A stretch of 64,000 bases of DNA from Anastatus disparis. Lineage: Eukaryota; Arthropoda; Insecta; Hymenoptera; Eupelmidae. The notes under the pieces were generated by a model. The model was not told the origin of the DNA, searched no databases, and worked only from the letters and a program-made list of their open reading frames with translations. The position numbers were made by a program, and so were the translations under genes. Of this stretch, positions 13,635-26,082 are shown piece after piece (the stretch's first letter is position 1; each line of letters begins with the position of its first letter). The stretch is taken from the NCBI GenBank assembly GCA_017163975.1, contig JAFFSR010000227.1, forward strand, positions 1,674,001-1,738,000. Direction: 5' to 3'.

Positions 13635-15058
13635 ATGGTGGAATTTGAAACACCTTTAAATTTTGGCAGTAAAGAAGATGAAATTCAATATTGGATGAAC
13701 ATTGCCAATGAAATGTGTCAAAGGTACGTTGTGTTATAATTATTAATCATTAGTAACTTATTTAAAGTTTTTAAAATAATTAATCTTAAAAAATCCTACA
13801 TTAAATATTCTGTTTTTACACTTTTAGAAAATTAGAAGTAGAGCAAGAAATGTTAGAATATCAAGAAAATTCTCTTATCATCGAAAAGGAACTTGAAACA
13901 TCGTATGAACAGACTGACAAATTAAACCGTGAATTGAATAAAAAAATTGTCGTGTTAACTGATGATATTGAAAAATACAAAGATCTTTATAAACAACAAG
14001 TCGCAGCTTACACTACATTAAAAGATCAGATAATTGAAATCAAAAACGAAAATGAAGATCTGCTTCAATTAATTAGAAAATTAGAACAAGATAATGATGA
14101 TTTGGAACAAAACAATAGAGAATTGAAAATGTCGGAAGAAGAAAAAGAAGAAGAGCTTAATATGATGGTTGAAAAATTGGCAATCGTTGAAACGGAAAAT
14201 GATGAAAAAGAGATTATTATTCAACGATTGAAAGATGAAAATAAAGATTTACAGCAGCAAATTAAAATTGATGCCTTACAACAAAATACAATTGAAAATA
14301 TTGCCAGCGGAATTCAACGTTTGAATAGCATGAGGCTAACTATGAGACCCAGTGTAAAACGACCAATTAATCGACGTAGTGTAATAATAAATGACCTACC
14401 AGTGGACAATGAAAATATAAAGATCTATGACCAAGTAGAAGATAACAATATTTTTCAATATGTACGAGAATTGGAAAAGAAAATCAAGAATCTGGAAAAA
14501 GCACAGAGGTAAGATGAAAAATTCAATTAATCTTTCCATTAATGGATCTGCACAATGTTAAATATGTGAATCTAATATTAATGTTAATATTTTATTATTA
14601 CAGGGCAAGCAAAGATACAGAAGAAGAAATTAATGCTAAATATAATACAACGTTAGAGAAAATAGCCTTGTTAGAAACTGAATTAAATGAGAGAGAAAAT
14701 CAAGAAATTATAATTCAGTCATTGAAAGATAAAAATAAAGGTACATAAAATCATATTATAATAATACAAAATGCATAAAAATATTAAAAATATTTTTAAT
14801 CACTCATAAAATTAATTAATTTTTTTTCTAGCTTTAACTGAAAAAATTAAAATTAAAATAGAAAAAGCTGTCGATGATTCAGAGGATTGTATTCTCCGTA
14901 TTTCTCCAATAAAAGATGAAAAGAGAAAGAGTTCTAGCAGTAGTTTTTTCAAAATTAAAATGAAAAAAGTTAAAGACGAAGAGAAACATCATAGGAGTCT
15001 AATGTCTTTCTTGAAGAGATTGCGACATTCACGATCAAATCAAATGCATAACAAATGA
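13635..15058 (+). CDS. nudE: NudE-like dynein/Lis1 adaptor coiled-coil protein
   Basis: There are four exons: 13635-13723, 13828-14508, 14604-14740 and 14832-15058. All junctions are GT-AG and join in frame to give 377 aa. It is assigned to the NudE/NDEL family, whose members scaffold LIS1 and cytoplasmic dynein at centrosomes, kinetochores and nuclei. Evidence: a short N-terminus followed by SKEDEIQYW (residues 12-20), like the family start (S-x-E-E-x-x-YW); a glutamate-rich coiled coil over about 30-180; and the hallmark RKLEQDNDDLE at about 113-123 followed by E-x-E-x-DEKE. A second, diverged copy of that hallmark segment lies at about 241-310 (YVRELEKKIKNLEKAQRAS). The tail is Lys/Arg/Ser-rich and the usual NudE C-terminal domain is not recognisable. 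It is probably a diverged paralogue rather than the canonical nudE. The ATG is the first in frame, after gaaa. The gene converges on the dehydrogenase. Confidence 0.72.
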
Positions 15059-15703
15059 TTTATTTTTTTTAATGTTTTCTAAAAATTTTTTATGTAACTG
15101 ACAATTTTTTTAACATTTTCAGACACATCCCGAAAAAAAAAAATTTATGTTTAATATAATTGCTATCAAAATATGTTCTTTTTAATTAAAATATACCGAC
15201 AATAATTGAGGTATTCAGTGATTCACTCGGAAGAGCAATGGATCTGTAATCTCGAGATCCCGAGTTCGAATCTCGCTCTCGGCCGATTCATACAAGCATC
15301 ATACTAACGACCTTCATCGTTAATTAGCATAGAATGATAGCATATATAGCAACGTCAAATTAAATAAAAAATATCAACAATAACTTTGTTTTAAAATGTA
15401 TTTATTATAACAATTCTCTTCCAATGAACACTGAAATTTAAAAATTCTTAAGAATAACAATACCATAACAATGAAATTTAATGAATATAAAAAAAATATA
15501 CATTTTGATAAATTTTTTAATGTTAAAAATATTCATCAATAAATTATTTCAACTTTTCTTAAAATTTCTTATCAAAATTCAGATAAAAATTAAAAGCCAC
15601 TGCAAAGTTTTCAAACGATGAAGATTTGATTTTAAAACAATTTTTCAAAATTGTTATAATTCTCATTCTTTTATTTTATAACAGTTAACTTTTAATCATG
15701 TTC
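15059..15703. other. 3' intergenic between convergent genes
   Basis: This stretch holds the 3' ends of the nudE-like (+) and dehydrogenase (-) genes and SINE copy 2. For the minus-strand gene a poly(A) signal (AATAAA, read on minus) lies at 15670-15675, about 29 nt past its stop. The first AATAAA for the plus-strand gene is in the SINE tail near 15363, so that transcript may end within the SINE. Confidence 0.5.
15208..15370 (+). repeat. tRNA-derived SINE, copy 2 (internally deleted)
   Basis: The tRNA-like head has gattcactcgg in the A-box position and gagttcgaatctc in the B-box position, followed by tacaagcatc. The body is shortened: the catgtgctttgttcacaaac block present in the other copies is missing. 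It rejoins at cgaccttcatcgttaattag and ends with taaataaaaaat. Confidence 0.8.
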
Positions 15704-16694
15704 TTAATCCCTTGGTGGAGGTAATTCGCCATCGGCCCATTTGATATCAACAGTTCTGCCAGTTCTAGCTGATTCTTCGCAAGCAGAAGCAATTTTACTA
15801 ACAGCTAAAATCTCTTTAGGATGAACAGCTGGTTGGGCTTTGCCAAGAACGACATCAAGGAAATGTTCCATTTCTCTATAATAAGCTAGCCTAAAACGAC
15901 TAGCGAATGAATACCAAATTGCCGGTGCACGTTGACCATTTTGTCCATATTGTGTGGTTACACAATGAACAGGTTGTTCATTAGTAGCATCAACCATACC
16001 ACGTGGACCGAAAACTTCCATACGTTGATCGTAACCGTAAACGGAGTTACGCGATAAATCAACCATGCCAACGGTACCAGATGGAAAATGGAAGATTGCT
16101 GCGACTGTATCGAAGTCTTTAATGGCTTTGATTTCGGGAATATGAGCACTGGCCATTACCGATGTCTGTAAAAATTAAAAACCATTTTTTTAATACAATG
16201 AATCGGTAACTTTTTGAATTAGTTTAATTGAATTTATAAAAGTGTTTGAAACCACATAAATTGAAGTAATGAAAATATTTAAATAAAAAAAATTTTACAA
16301 ATTAATATTTTACCTTAATTAGATACTCTCCAAGAACATACGTCATAAGATCAATATCATGAACCATGCAATCATGAAAAATAGCACCAGATATCTTTAA
16401 ATATTCAATAGTTGGTAATGGCGAATCACGTGCAGTTAATTTCAAAGTGTGTACATGACCAACTTCACCTTTACGTACACGTGTTCTAACATTTTCGTAA
16501 CTAGGATCGAAACGTCGATTGAACGCACAGAAAAGTGGTTTGCCATTTTTCGCGGCTGCTTCGTAACATTTAGCTGTGCATTTAGGATCTTCAGCGATTG
16601 GTTTCTCGCAGAATACAGCTTTTTTAGCGTCTAAAGCTTTGGTTACGATAGCTTCGTGAGTATGAGTAGGCGATGCTACGATTACAGCATCGAC
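15704..16694 (-). CDS. Gfo/Idh/MocA oxidoreductase, inositol 2-dehydrogenase-like (5' part missing)
   Basis: Two exons are visible: 16314-16694 and 15704-16165, with a phase-0 intron. Together they encode about 280 C-terminal residues. The family catalyses NAD(P)-dependent oxidation of inositol or sugar hydroxyls. Visible motifs are the end of the Rossmann half (DAVIVASPTHTHEA), the EKP motif carrying the catalytic-type lysine (CEKPIAE), FNRRFDPSY, and the substrate-site DCMVHDIDLM with its conserved His and Asp. These are followed by the C-terminal beta-sheet domain (VDLSRNSVYGYDQR) and TGRTVDIKWA near the end. The upstream exon boundary is a good acceptor (T-run, then GAG) in codon phase 2. 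The 60-80 N-terminal residues with the GxGxxG nucleotide loop are therefore expected further upstream, but I could not find them up to about 21 kb. The last exon is intact, with a stop at 15704-15706. The N-terminal exons are either far away, or lost with the gene decaying. Confidence 0.85.
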
Positions 16695-16786
16695 TCAAAA
16701 AAAAAAAAAAAAAACAAATTATTGAATTCATCAATCGTTGATGTTAATGCACGTTCTTATCTGAATTAACATTAAGAATCGTTTTT

Positions 16787-17231
16787 GAAGCTATGCTTCT
16801 TACGCGACGTTACGGCAGGGGCACTAAATGTATAAAAATCGACAGTCCCAAATGTTACCCAGCGTGAATGTACGAATATGGCACAGGGTGCCATAATTCT
16901 ATCAACATACAAACACTTAAATTCTTTTTTCTCTTTCTTTCTTTCCCTCTCTCCCATTCCGCTTAAGAATATGCGTGCATATACACAAGTGGATGTGCGC
17001 GTTGAATGTACTACGATTGATGCTTGTAGTGTGTGTGTGTGTGTATATATATAATATATACACAGTAAAATTTTGAGGAAAGTATCTATATATACTAGAA
17101 CGTTATAGGTAAACACAAAGCGGGTACTGTTTCTCTTTTTCTAAATATGTTTTCATGTTAACGAGGCTTCCCTATACCCTCTCACTTGCACCTACTGATT
17201 TCGTATAGGTACTTTCCTCGTAATCTTACTG

Positions 17232-17314
<83 letters not shown>

Positions 17315-17862
17315 TGCTTAGTTAAAAAAATATAATTCTAATAAAAAAAATATTTATTTTCCCTAGTCTTCTTACATATCTTTATTTCTTAAATAGTTAT
17401 AAATAATTGAAAAAAGTTAAAAAATTCCACAAATTTAAAAACTATTTGATACGGTAAAAAAAATAGAAAAAAATGACTTAGAAAAATTTTACAGCACAAA
17501 ACAAAATTGGTATTTTATCTTTATTTTAAATTCTTTTTTAATTTTTTATTCTTTGTTTCTATTTAAAAAATTATTTTTTTACGAAAAATTTTTCGTAAAT
17601 TTTGGTATTGTACATTTCTGTATATTTTATTTGAGAAACTAGAAAGTTTTACTGCTTCGTTTTTTTATATCAATGAAACTTTATAAGCTGTGTATAAACA
17701 TTTCTTTCTTAATTTTTTAATAATTGATATTAATAAACTATATTATTAATATATTTTTAAATACATAATACATTGAATGAAAAATAACCAGTTTTCATTA
17801 AAAAATTAACTATAATTTTTGAACTTCCTAGTTTCTATATATATACTGGAAGCATAGCTTCT
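16787..17862. mobile_element. Non-autonomous DNA-element-like repeat, putative full copy
   Basis: The left end is gaagctatgcttct (16787-16800). The right end is gaagcatagcttct (17849-17862), close to the inverted complement of the left. Inside are a block shared with 11792-11985, a unique section, a long (TA)n at about 17236-17310, and a block at 17715-17820 shared with 12660-12785. There is no coding capacity. Two-copy sharing plus inverted ends suggest a MITE-like element. The end motif is itself near-palindromic, so the TIR call is moderate and the target duplication was not resolved. Confidence 0.5.
17236..17310. repeat. (TA)n microsatellite
   Basis: This is about 75 bp of uninterrupted TA dinucleotides inside the repeat in the dehydrogenase upstream intron. 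Confidence 0.95.
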
Positions 17863-17866
17863 GTCG

Positions 17867-20800
17867 GCCAGTCCCCACGACTGCCACTCCTGTTTTTTTT
17901 TCTTTATTTTCATTTCTCATCTTATTCTTAACTTGGTCTTTTTTTCTATAGTTTTTTCTTTTCTAGTCAAGTATTTGACCACTATTGATTTTCGATTGGT
18001 TGGTAATGTTTATTTTTTCTTCAAAATCCAAAAACCATACAACGAAAATTTAAAATCTTTGCTAAAATTTTTATTTTTTATTATATTTAACAAAGTATTA
18101 ACTAAAATATCTTAATTTTATAAATATAATACATTTATATACAAATGTTTTTTTGTTGATTGTAAAATTGTTTAAATATCATAAATAAATATTAATGAAA
18201 TTAAAATACTTAACTTCAATAATAATTAGATCTCGACAACAACAATTGATTCTTAAATAATTGTAAGGTTAAATTATTATAAAACAAATTGATAAATATT
18301 TATGTTTCATTATTAAAAATATAAAACATATGTTTCGTGCGTAATATGACGTTTATTCTTAAAAAAATTAGTCTCTTTCAAATGAAAAGTACTTTTTAAA
18401 ACGATTTTTATAATGGATCATCACTTCACTTTTACTCACAGACCTTTAAATTTTATGAATTTAAAATTGGTAATAAACAAACTAATGGAGAATATTCACA
18501 TTATTTTTGAAAGAATAAATACTGACAAGATTGTCTAAATTAGTATTAACCCCGCCTAGTGTCACTGAACTTTCTATGGACAGATGTATCATTTTCTCAG
18601 TACGAAAATCCGTTTGGAATCGAATATAATCGATTAGCATCATATATATGGACTTGTAGTATTCCCATGTTAAATTAGTCTTTTTTTAAACATTCAAACC
18701 GTTTAATATATCTAATATAATAAGTATTATTTTTTATTACACATGTAAGCAATGCGTTACTTAAAAAAAGTACGTTATATTGTTTCATATTTGAATTCAT
18801 CGACATCATTCTATCGATCTATTTTGAATATTTTTTAAATAAGTATTTAAATTAGGCAAGGTGGACCAACTTAATTTATATAAAATATAAATCTTTTGCT
18901 TTATTTGACATATCAAGACATTCCAATAACTTAAAGCAATTAAACGTTATTTCTGTCAAAAATGTTTTTGTGTCACCAAAAAATGTAGACATTAAAGTGT
19001 TAATATCTCATTAGACTATTCATGATTAGTTTACACATGTTCAACAATATCGAGCATTTTTAACTTTTTTGCCAAATTTGGAAAAGTTTACGTCATATTA
19101 TTAACGTGGGGTCATATTTAATAAAAATGTTATAGGAAAAGATTTTATTTAAAATTATAGTATAGTAAATAGTAAAATACTATAGTAATTACTAAATAAA
19201 TTTAAATTAATAAATTAAAAAATTAAAATTAATTTAAATTAATAAATTTAAATTTTATTAAATAATATTTTAATTTTCATTTAAAGATTTTCCTCTCTGT
19301 ACGAAAACAATACCAAGCTTTTTAAATTTAAAAATAGATATAACCGACTATTATCATTAAAAAGCAAGAATCATCTAACCCCACCACCGACACTTTTATT
19401 TTCGGATCCTATGCGCTTGCAATTCACGGGTATTTCAACGTTGGGGGAGAAAAATCCTCCACCCCGATAGTTATAAACTCCCTGTCTATCAGTAGCACCA
19501 CGTACATTTTCTCCCCCCTTAACTTTCACAGTTCCGATACTGAAAAAATAACGCAACTCTTGATGCCAATACTTAATGAAACACTAGCACAGAGTCATAG
19601 GTATACATAGATACCGGGGGTGAGTTGCACGCAAACTCCTCATCTTCTCGTCATAGTGTATATAACCAAGTGCTACAACTTTTTTACTCTATCTCTTTTT
19701 GTCTTGGTAAGCAAACTGACTGCATTGGAAGTATTGTTTAGCGCGTACGTAGTATAAAACGATGACTACATACGTTTTCAGTCTGCGTGTGTATATAATG
19801 TACAAGCAGCTGTTGGCGCCAAGTCCAATGGTGAAAGCGCACCCGGAATAAATGAACTAATCGATAATAGACGAACGTTCGCTGTCTGCAATTCTTATAA
19901 ACGAAGATAAAAACGAGTTAGAATTTTAGTATTATTCTTAAGATTTTATAAAAAAAGTCACTTTTAATTATGATTATGAATAATCTTACCTGCTTTATCT
20001 TTGTGATTATTTGAATAGAAATGAAAAGTAAATACGAAAAGTACGTTATGGATATCTAGGTGCTTTTAGCAAATACAGATTGACGTAACTATAGTCTAAA
20101 TAGTTAAAAAAAAAAGGAAACATTGAGTAATAACTTTCAAATCTTCAGTTTTGAATATTCTTTGCTTTAATTCAGAAACTGGACAACGGGTTTATTATTT
20201 ATAACGAATAGATAAAAATATTGTTAAAGGGGTCATAAATTTAAAGGCCAGAAGCATAGATAAAAGATAAAAATATTCTGGACAGTAAAAAAAGGAATTT
20301 AAAAGATACAATATTAACATACTATTTAAGTCTAACTGTAACTTTAAAATTGATTAGATATGTTTATCATGAAGTTTAAAGATCCAAGTATATCTTCAAA
20401 AGCTTGTTCAATGTAAACAAAAAATTCTTGTAATGCTATTTATTTTTATATTTTATAGAAAATGAATTTTATTTTTCTTAATAAATAAATAAAATTTTTC
20501 ATAAAAGATTGTATAAAAATGAAAGAAAAAAGGTGTACAAAAGAAAACAATTTTACTCTTGAACAATCTTCATCTTCAATCTGTATCTTAAAGAGATTAT
20601 TCTGGTCACTTTACAAAAGCATATTGTCGCTGCTTGTTCATCTGGTCTCTTTGTTTTTCTTTCTCTTCAACTCTTTTTTTTCTCCGTTTTCTCGTCGGTT
20701 AACCTTAGCTCTGAAAGATTTTTAAGAATACGTCGGCGCGTGCACTTTGCACAGTCTCTCGTTCCATTCACAAGTCCCATTGTCACAAGCGCGAAACGCT

Positions 20801-23800
20801 TGCGCGCGTCCGGCTCTTTTTCTCTTTTTCTTCTTTTTTTCTCAGTTGTGTCTTTTTCGCTATTCATTCATAAATTACCAAATTGTGTGGAGAATATAAA
20901 GACACGACACTCGTCATCTTTTGACCAAAGATCCATGGCACACCCAGAAAGATCTACGGCTGCTTTTTCAGTTTTTTTTGGAAAAACCGTAACTGTCACC
21001 TTAACCAGAACGAATTTTTCCGTTGACAGTGTTTTTTGGTTAAATGGTTTTAATAAACATTCAAATCTAATCATATATAATTATGTAAAATTAGATTTGA
21101 CTATTTATTAAATTAAATATTAAATAAACTTGAACTTTTACTTATGAATAGTATGTTTTATATTATAAGAAATTTTTATAAATTTAGATATATTCAAAAT
21201 CCATAAAATGATTTTTATTATGTACTAGCTATTCATAGCTAAATACTTTTAACTCTACTTCAAACTGGTGTCACATATATAAATGATGCTGTTTGTCTTA
21301 TCGTTCATGAAAAAAGTCTAAAAAAAATTTTTGATAAAAATTATCGCTTATTTCATTACAATCCAGGGTCAATGATATTAGTAATCATGATTTATTAGCA
21401 TCATCATAAACACAGAAAATTACATTATGCAAACAATAACATTAATACAAAATAATGTTATTATTTCGATTAAAAGTCAGGATTACAAACATTTATCAAG
21501 ATGATTGAAAATAAAAAATTCCTAAAACATAAACAACGTAAATAAAAAAAGTTGCAGTATAAACAAACAAAAAATTTTGTCCCACTTTCCAAACTAAAAG
21601 CCTTGCAAAATTACATGACTTTATTGTTCAATGTCTTCGCGATGACAATACAAGACAGCAACTGTTTCGCAAGTGCACATGCAGCTGTTGTTGAAGCATT
21701 TAAACCGTTTTAATCAACGAGTAGAAAAAAAAAAAAAAAAATAAAGAAAACTAAAGTAAATGGGATATACAATATCCTTCCTAATATAAACGGATGCTCT
21801 GTGTCTACTACACGGAATCTAACTGATAAAAAAAGAAAGAGAGAAGTTTCATGCGATAGTCTAAAGCATATATATGTATGTATAACACTCGATGAACAAA
21901 CTCTATATATAGAGACTAAATGTTTTAGAAAAAAAAAGTATAATGTGTAACGGTCGAAGCGTAGATAGACTTACATGTTTCTATTTCTATTTTGACCTTT
22001 TATATTAGGAGTGATGAGGAAAAAATGTAGTTTATATTTATTTCGAATCAATTTCAAGTATATTAAAATTAAATTATTATGAACTTTGAGTCAGCGTATT
22101 ATTTATTATTGTTATTTAAATTAATGCTCAGAATAAATGTTGGATTGTTTGATAATTTAAAAATGTGTTTTGTTATTTAAATTTATAAAAAACAGCGTCT
22201 ACATAATTTTAGTTTTTTCTAAATCATAAGTCAAAAAATTGGATTTTTAATTTTTCAAATAAAACACTACCCAATAATGAATAATATTAATTTTTCTATT
22301 TATAGCTGGTAAAAGATATAAACAAATAAATCATTAAATAGTTATAGTTTCCTTCATAGCTCGAGATAGAAAAAAGTATCTTGTAGCAATGAAAAATTGA
22401 TTGAGTCATTGCACTCTTTTAAAGGCGCTAAATTTGTTGTTGGTTAGTTTGCCTATTGTAAAGACGCTATAATCAAAAACCAAACCATCATGTCACTTTA
22501 ACCATTCTATAAATTTTTATTAGATACAATTCTCCTTTTTATAGAAGTGGAAAAATGGCATTAACCATTGACGCGACTCAAATAGGTGCATATAATAAAG
22601 AAATTACATAGTATCTCGATATACGAAATTTTCAACCTAGTTTGACTTTCATTTGCAGCTGTTTTCAGGGGGAGTACGTAGGATGAAGTAGGGCCCGGCA
22701 CGCGCCCTCGCGCTCGGCACGTGACGTTTTAACAGTGGCACGCGCCTCTTTCTTTCTGACACCCACGAGAATTACGTATTTACTAATAAAAAAAAAAGAG
22801 GAAAAAGAAGGAAAAAAAAGCGAGGAAGAGCATAAGGAAGGAACTAACTCGACGCCCTGTCTTTATATAGGATAAATAGGATAGGCGACGATACGTTCCC
22901 TTTTTTTTTATACAGTGCTGGACTTTTTTTGTAATACGTTAAGTGGGATTTCGTGTTTTCTTTTCTTTTTAGTGTGTGTAGGTGTAGCACGTTTATGTAT
23001 GTACAAAGGAATTTGATACAAAATATGTTAATTTTAGCTTTAAATAATCAAAAAAATTTTGTCAATTACATTTTAATAGTTTGAAACAATTAAAACATAA
23101 ATTAAAATATTGACATATATTGTTAAATTATAAAAAAAAGTGATTTATACTCATTACCAAATTTAGCACAAAGTTATCGTGGGAACCACCAATGGTATAT
23201 AATTTTTGACTTTCAAACGCCAATATTTAAGTACATAAACAAACACAATAAAAATACTTTGTCGGTCACTTGCATAATACTAAACCTGCTGAGCGAAAAA
23301 AATGTTTTCTTTAAATATTTAAGAATTTTTTTAATGATGATCCTTGTAAATTGTTGTTTGCGGTAAGGTGTATTGAACACAACATTTTATGTTTTCCAAA
23401 TTCCTTTTTTTGTGGTTGTTTAAATACTTCCGCATTAAAAATCAAATAAAAACATTTTTTTGCCACTTTTGTAGTTCATTTTCTATTCATTTATAAATTA
23501 GCGTGAAGAAAAAAAATACGTAGAATGTTAAAACTTTCACCGAAGTTTCTTGTAATTTAAACCACATCGTAAAAATTTTCCTTTGCTCATTTGAAAAATC
23601 ATGTAAAACGCATGTTTACACAGATACGTGACGAGCGCATTTGATTTTTATAGCTTCTTTTTACGACGGAAGTGAAAAGGGCATATAACATTTTGTCTGA
23701 TACCTACGTACTTATTGCACTTCGAAGGGAGATTTACGTATGACTATAAAAACGACCAAGATTCTAATGCGCCTTGAAGTTTTTTTTTTTACGACCTTTC

Positions 23801-24920
23801 GCACAAACCCTTAATTTCTATAATCCTATTTATAGCTGCATATCCTTCCGGAAAGCTTAAAAAGCAATAAAAATTATGAGAAATGCTTTTTTTCTATTTT
23901 TAAAGCTAGATGAATTTTAAATTAATTATTTTAGTTTTTACACTTGTATTTTAGTATGGCATTATGCGACAATATCTAAAACATTTATTACACGCATTTT
24001 ACAATATGTAACTCTCAGGTATATAAGAAAGATATAAAAATAAATTTATTAGAATTTTAATATATACTCTATTATGGATAAAAAGTGAATGAATATATAA
24101 ACGATTGTAATCATATTATGAATTTTAATGCATTTTATTTAAGAGTTTCCAAAAAAATTCATATGATTGAATTTTATTAAATTTTATTATGTCTAGAAAT
24201 ATTATTAACAATGCAAATTTGAATAATGAGTAATTTATTAAACTACAAATATTTCTTGCAAAATTATAATTTTAACAAAAATAATATAAAATTAATTATT
24301 TAATGTTAAAAAGAAAATGAAATTCTAAAAAACCGACAGATTCATAAATTATTCACGCAAGCAATTTCTTCCAACCATCCAAATGTTCAATACTACCACA
24401 TCCGGAAGTAACTGCTAGCTTGCAGTTTATTTTGCTCGTAAAACAGCATTAGCACAAGAATTCCATACGATATCAAATTACACATTTAAAAGAGATTTTC
24501 TAGCTCGTAGTTAAATTCAAAAGTCACAAAGTTGCATTCATAATCGTATGGTAAAAGACTTTTATTATTAGATATACGTTCACGCGTTCATATTAAAAAC
24601 TGTTTATGCATAAGCCTGTGCGGCTTGTCCGTATAATGCATTAACTAGTTATTATCTGCATTATGGAATTCTACAATAATACCAGTATTCGTACGCAGAA
24701 AGTACACAAGTATATAGAAGCAAAATTCGAAAAATAGAGGGTACTGTTTGAGGAGGCCCAAATCGTCACATGTGCTCATTGTATTTCGCGCCAAAAATTG
24801 AAAACAGAAACAGCTGAGCGATTTTGGTTCAATATTCTGAAATGTTACGTAGCCGGTGAGTTACAGATTTAATAGTTTCTTATCCAATGTATTATAAAAA
24901 ATGTATATTAAATTGATTTC
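17867..24920. other. Gene desert, part 1
   Basis: No gene is recognised. Less AT-rich islands lie at about 19370-19920 (includes tgtgtatataatgtacaagc, then agctgttggcgcc), 20500-21050 (gcttgcgcgcgtccgg at about 20799-20815) and 21640-21960. The most GC-rich piece is 22650-22760, with ggcacgcgccctcgcgctcg followed by CACGTGACGT. The rest is AT-rich. The ORFs at 20519-21111 are short and have no family similarity. Confidence 0.55.
22650..22760. promoter_or_regulatory. GC-rich island with CACGTG and GCGCG motifs
   Basis: A compact GC-rich patch in an otherwise AT-rich desert. It has two ggcacg(c/t)g motifs, a palindromic E-box CACGTG near 22718 and an overlapping GTGACGT. No ORF is associated. 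It could be an enhancer or a promoter of an unannotated non-coding transcript. This is a motif-based guess only. Confidence 0.3.
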
Positions 24921-25027
24921 AAAGGTTGGGTTACGTAGTTTATAAATTACACTTTTAGTTTATAAAATTTTTTGGATTTTTAAAATAAAAAATCAAATTT
25001 AACCTAATCTCCGAAGTTGCCTTTAAG
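24921..25027. mobile_element. MITE-like fragment related to 26083-26303
   Basis: The right end, aatctccgaagttgcctttaa, matches the right end at 26285-26303 (atctccgaagtcaccttaa). Both are preceded by t(t/c)taacct and have a tttataaatta-type interior. The left end (ttcaaaggttgggttacg) is degenerate. Confidence 0.5.
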
Positions 25028-26082
25028 GTTCGTTTAATTATTATAAACAATTAAAAAGGTTTTATAAACATAAAGTCTGAATTTCTCTTAAATTTTCAAG
25101 TTTTCGTAACCGAAATCCAATGAAAAATCTGTTATGATTCAAAGTGAATGGTACACTTGAAAAAAAAAATTGTAGAAAAAACCATACAACTTTGATATTT
25201 TTTCATCAATCAAAAGAAAAGCGAAAAATCTTCGGAAAAGAGAAGTAAAAAAATTACAAAGATGCAGCCGTACAGTCGTTCAATGCATATGCGTATGTTA
25301 AAAAAAAAAGTATAAGAATACAGGTTTTTTTTCACGATCTCCGCCCCAAGTCAGAGGGGTCTTCATCAATTTCACTTTTTAGATTACGTATATATCCATA
25401 TATACACTATAAATCTTTATATAGTTGACCTTTTTTTTTTAATATTACTTCCTCGTCTAATGTATAGTTTTCCCTTATACACCTTTACATCCCATTGTGC
25501 GAGCATTTCTAGAATATATATAGACACGGCAGACGGAAAAACCGGTGTAAGTAAGGTAGTAGTCGGATAAAACAATCGATTGACGAAAAGAGACCAAGAT
25601 ACATCTAGACTTATATAGAATATTTGTGTCCAGTTTACTTCCTACTTCCTTGTTCTAGTTTTTCTGTCTGTTGAAAAGTTGATGAAGATCCTGTCTGGCG
25701 CTTAAGAGAAAAAAAATTATTCGCGTACGATTCTCGTTTTCTTTTTAAATAATATAGGGGTGAGAGAAATACGGTGAGAGAGAATTTTTTTTTCGGTCAA
25801 TGGATGCTGGTTTTTCGCCAGACTTTAAGATATGGTTAAACAAGAACTTAAATGTATAAACAATAAGGGGGAGACCAACGTGAGGAGAGAGGGTGAGAGA
25901 ATATACTAGAAATCGCATCCCGAGAAATTCAACGTAACGTATTTACCTGTTTTTTTTTTTTAATTTATTAATTGTTTTATCTTAAATTGTTACACTTAAT
26001 AATTTAAACAAGTGAAAGATATAGCACAATCAAATTAAATTTATCTGAAAAAATCATGCATTAAATAGAATGTTATTTGATC
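25028..26082. other. Gene desert between MITE-like copies
   Basis: No gene is recognised. The island at about 25310-25930 contains ctccgccccaag, tatatatagacacggcag and GA-rich tracts (gaccaacgtgaggagagagg). Confidence 0.5.

Larger units (their letters stand above)
16695..17866 (-). other. Intron/upstream region of dehydrogenase, mostly repeat
   Basis: A T18 tract (read on minus) immediately precedes the splice acceptor. Beyond about 90 bp the region is filled by the interspersed repeat at 16787-17862 and a (TA)n microsatellite. No exon was recognised. Confidence 0.6.

Noticed and set aside
16156..16156. Start of the dehydrogenase at the Met at 16156
   Set aside because: The frame continues upstream through TSV to a good acceptor at 16165 and joins in phase to a conserved upstream exon, so this Met is internal.
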